A stretch of DNA of 6,791 nt, from assembly GCA_012960755.1 (NCBI GenBank), contig DUAT01000030.1, positions 1 through 6,791 of the forward strand. The letters are read 5' to 3'. A program made the translations under genes and the position numbers. Source of the DNA: Gammaproteobacteria bacterium (lineage in GTDB: Bacteria; Pseudomonadota; Gammaproteobacteria; Pseudomonadales; Azotimanducaceae_A). The stretch's first letter is position 1; each line of letters begins with the position of its first letter. This document shows, one piece after another, positions 6,372 to 6,791 of the stretch. Below the pieces are notes generated by a model. It was not told the origin of the DNA. It saw nothing but the letters and a program-made list of their open reading frames with translations, and searched no databases.

Positions 6372-6411
6372 ATTGTGCGTGCCGGTTAAGTGGAAACCGC
6401 TGATCGCCAGG
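6372..6411 (+). repeat. Right copy of 40-base direct repeat flanking the cassette
   Basis: This stretch matches 21-60 at 35 of 40 positions in the same orientation, beginning 20 bases after the SDR stop. Its right edge coincides with the point where recognisable sequence of the neighbouring pseudogene ends. Read on the minus strand it does not continue that protein family, so it is not a duplicated piece of the target gene. It is better explained as a mobile-element end or recombination scar. No clear terminator for the SDR gene lies in the 20 bases before it. Confidence 0.8.
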
Positions 6412-6791
6412 TGACCCTTGTATACCAGGTCTGTCAGATCCTTCTAGGAGGCCCGGCGTGGTTAAGTTGTGCTTGCCTGCTTCGACAGTATTGACACACA
6501 CGGCAGCAACCCAGGCATCCATACCCGTCCAGAACGGAGGACTGGACTTGTCGCTGAATTTACCGTCAAGCTTGTCGAGGCCTGCGGGTGCATACGGCAA
6601 CAGCATGCCCTGGCTTTTCATCAGCACAAACCGGTAGCGGCGAGACCTCAAATGACATCTGCTCTCGTGTTCTCTTTGTCGGCCAGCAGTTTCGCGGTCA
6701 CGATACCGGTCGAATCACGGACCCAGTTAATATTGATGTCGGGGTGATCCTCGTTAAATCTCGCGGCATACTTCTTTAAGTCTTCTGCTTC
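6412..6791 (-). pseudogene. Degraded, truncated ABC binding protein of 2-aminoethylphosphonate type
   Basis: Read from the window edge, the minus strand encodes a run with NINWVRDSTGIVTAKLLA and RADVI, then TGA (6650-6648) where a Trp is expected, then GLAAT. After a one-base frameshift near 6625-6635 it continues with LMKSQGMLLPYAPAGLDKL and WTGMDAWVAAVCVNTVEAG. After a second shift near 6450 it reads KDLTDLVYKG, preceded by TAG (6446-6444), again at a Trp position. Joined, these give a middle portion typical of periplasmic binding proteins annotated as putative AEP (PhnS-like) ABC components, by memory of the family. The N-terminus lies beyond the window. The C-terminal half is missing at the 40-base repeat. 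Two nonsense codons and two frameshifts make function impossible. The alternative is another iron/AfuA-type binding protein of the same superfamily. Confidence 0.8.

Noticed and set aside
6352..6394. Inverted pair TCCACTT (6352-6358) and AAGTGGA (6388-6394) around the right repeat
   Set aside because: Only seven bases with a 29-base spacer, and the left repeat copy has no matching partner. It cannot be told from chance.
6469..6779. Plus-strand open frames of 92 and 63 codons at the right end
   Set aside because: They are antisense to the minus-strand binding-protein pseudogene, whose residue pattern is clearly the real one.

Overview
The window looks like an accessory (island-type) stretch of a proteobacterial chromosome, most likely a marine or environmental gammaproteobacterium. 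That guess rests on a Tat-exported PotD-like binding protein, Pot-type ABC genes in potA-D-B-C order, a GerE/LuxR-type regulator and a decayed 2-aminoethylphosphonate (AEP) transporter gene. No marker gene fixes the taxon.

Layout: bases 1-389 contain no recognisable gene. They hold one copy of a 40-base repeat (21-60) and, near the end, a stem-loop following the transporter operon. Bases 390-4463 (minus strand) are a compact four-gene operon, transcribed potA, potD, potB, potC, encoding a complete polyamine-type ABC importer: ATPase, Tat-exported binding protein and two permeases. Bases 4464-4614 are a divergent control region with several small dyads. On the plus strand follow a LuxR/GerE-type regulator (4615-5478) and a classical short-chain dehydrogenase/reductase (5542-6351). 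A second copy of the 40-base repeat (6372-6411; 35 of 40 bases identical, same orientation) closes the unit. Directly against it lies a truncated, frameshifted and nonsense-mutated minus-strand pseudogene of an AEP-type ABC binding protein (6412-6791).

How it may work: the transporter imports a small, probably cationic or amine-bearing compound. The regulator, reading towards the dehydrogenase and away from the transporter, probably controls both units from the shared 151-base region. The SDR probably oxidises the imported compound or a product of it. The binding protein keeps the aromatic cage and two acidic residues of E. coli PotD but appears to have lost Glu171 (Leu here) and Gln327 (Phe here), so the ligand may not be spermidine or putrescine.

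The most notable point is architectural. A self-contained 'importer + regulator + dehydrogenase' cassette of about 6.3 kb sits between two direct repeats that look like mobile-element ends, and one edge abuts a broken phosphonate-uptake gene exactly where its recognisable sequence stops.
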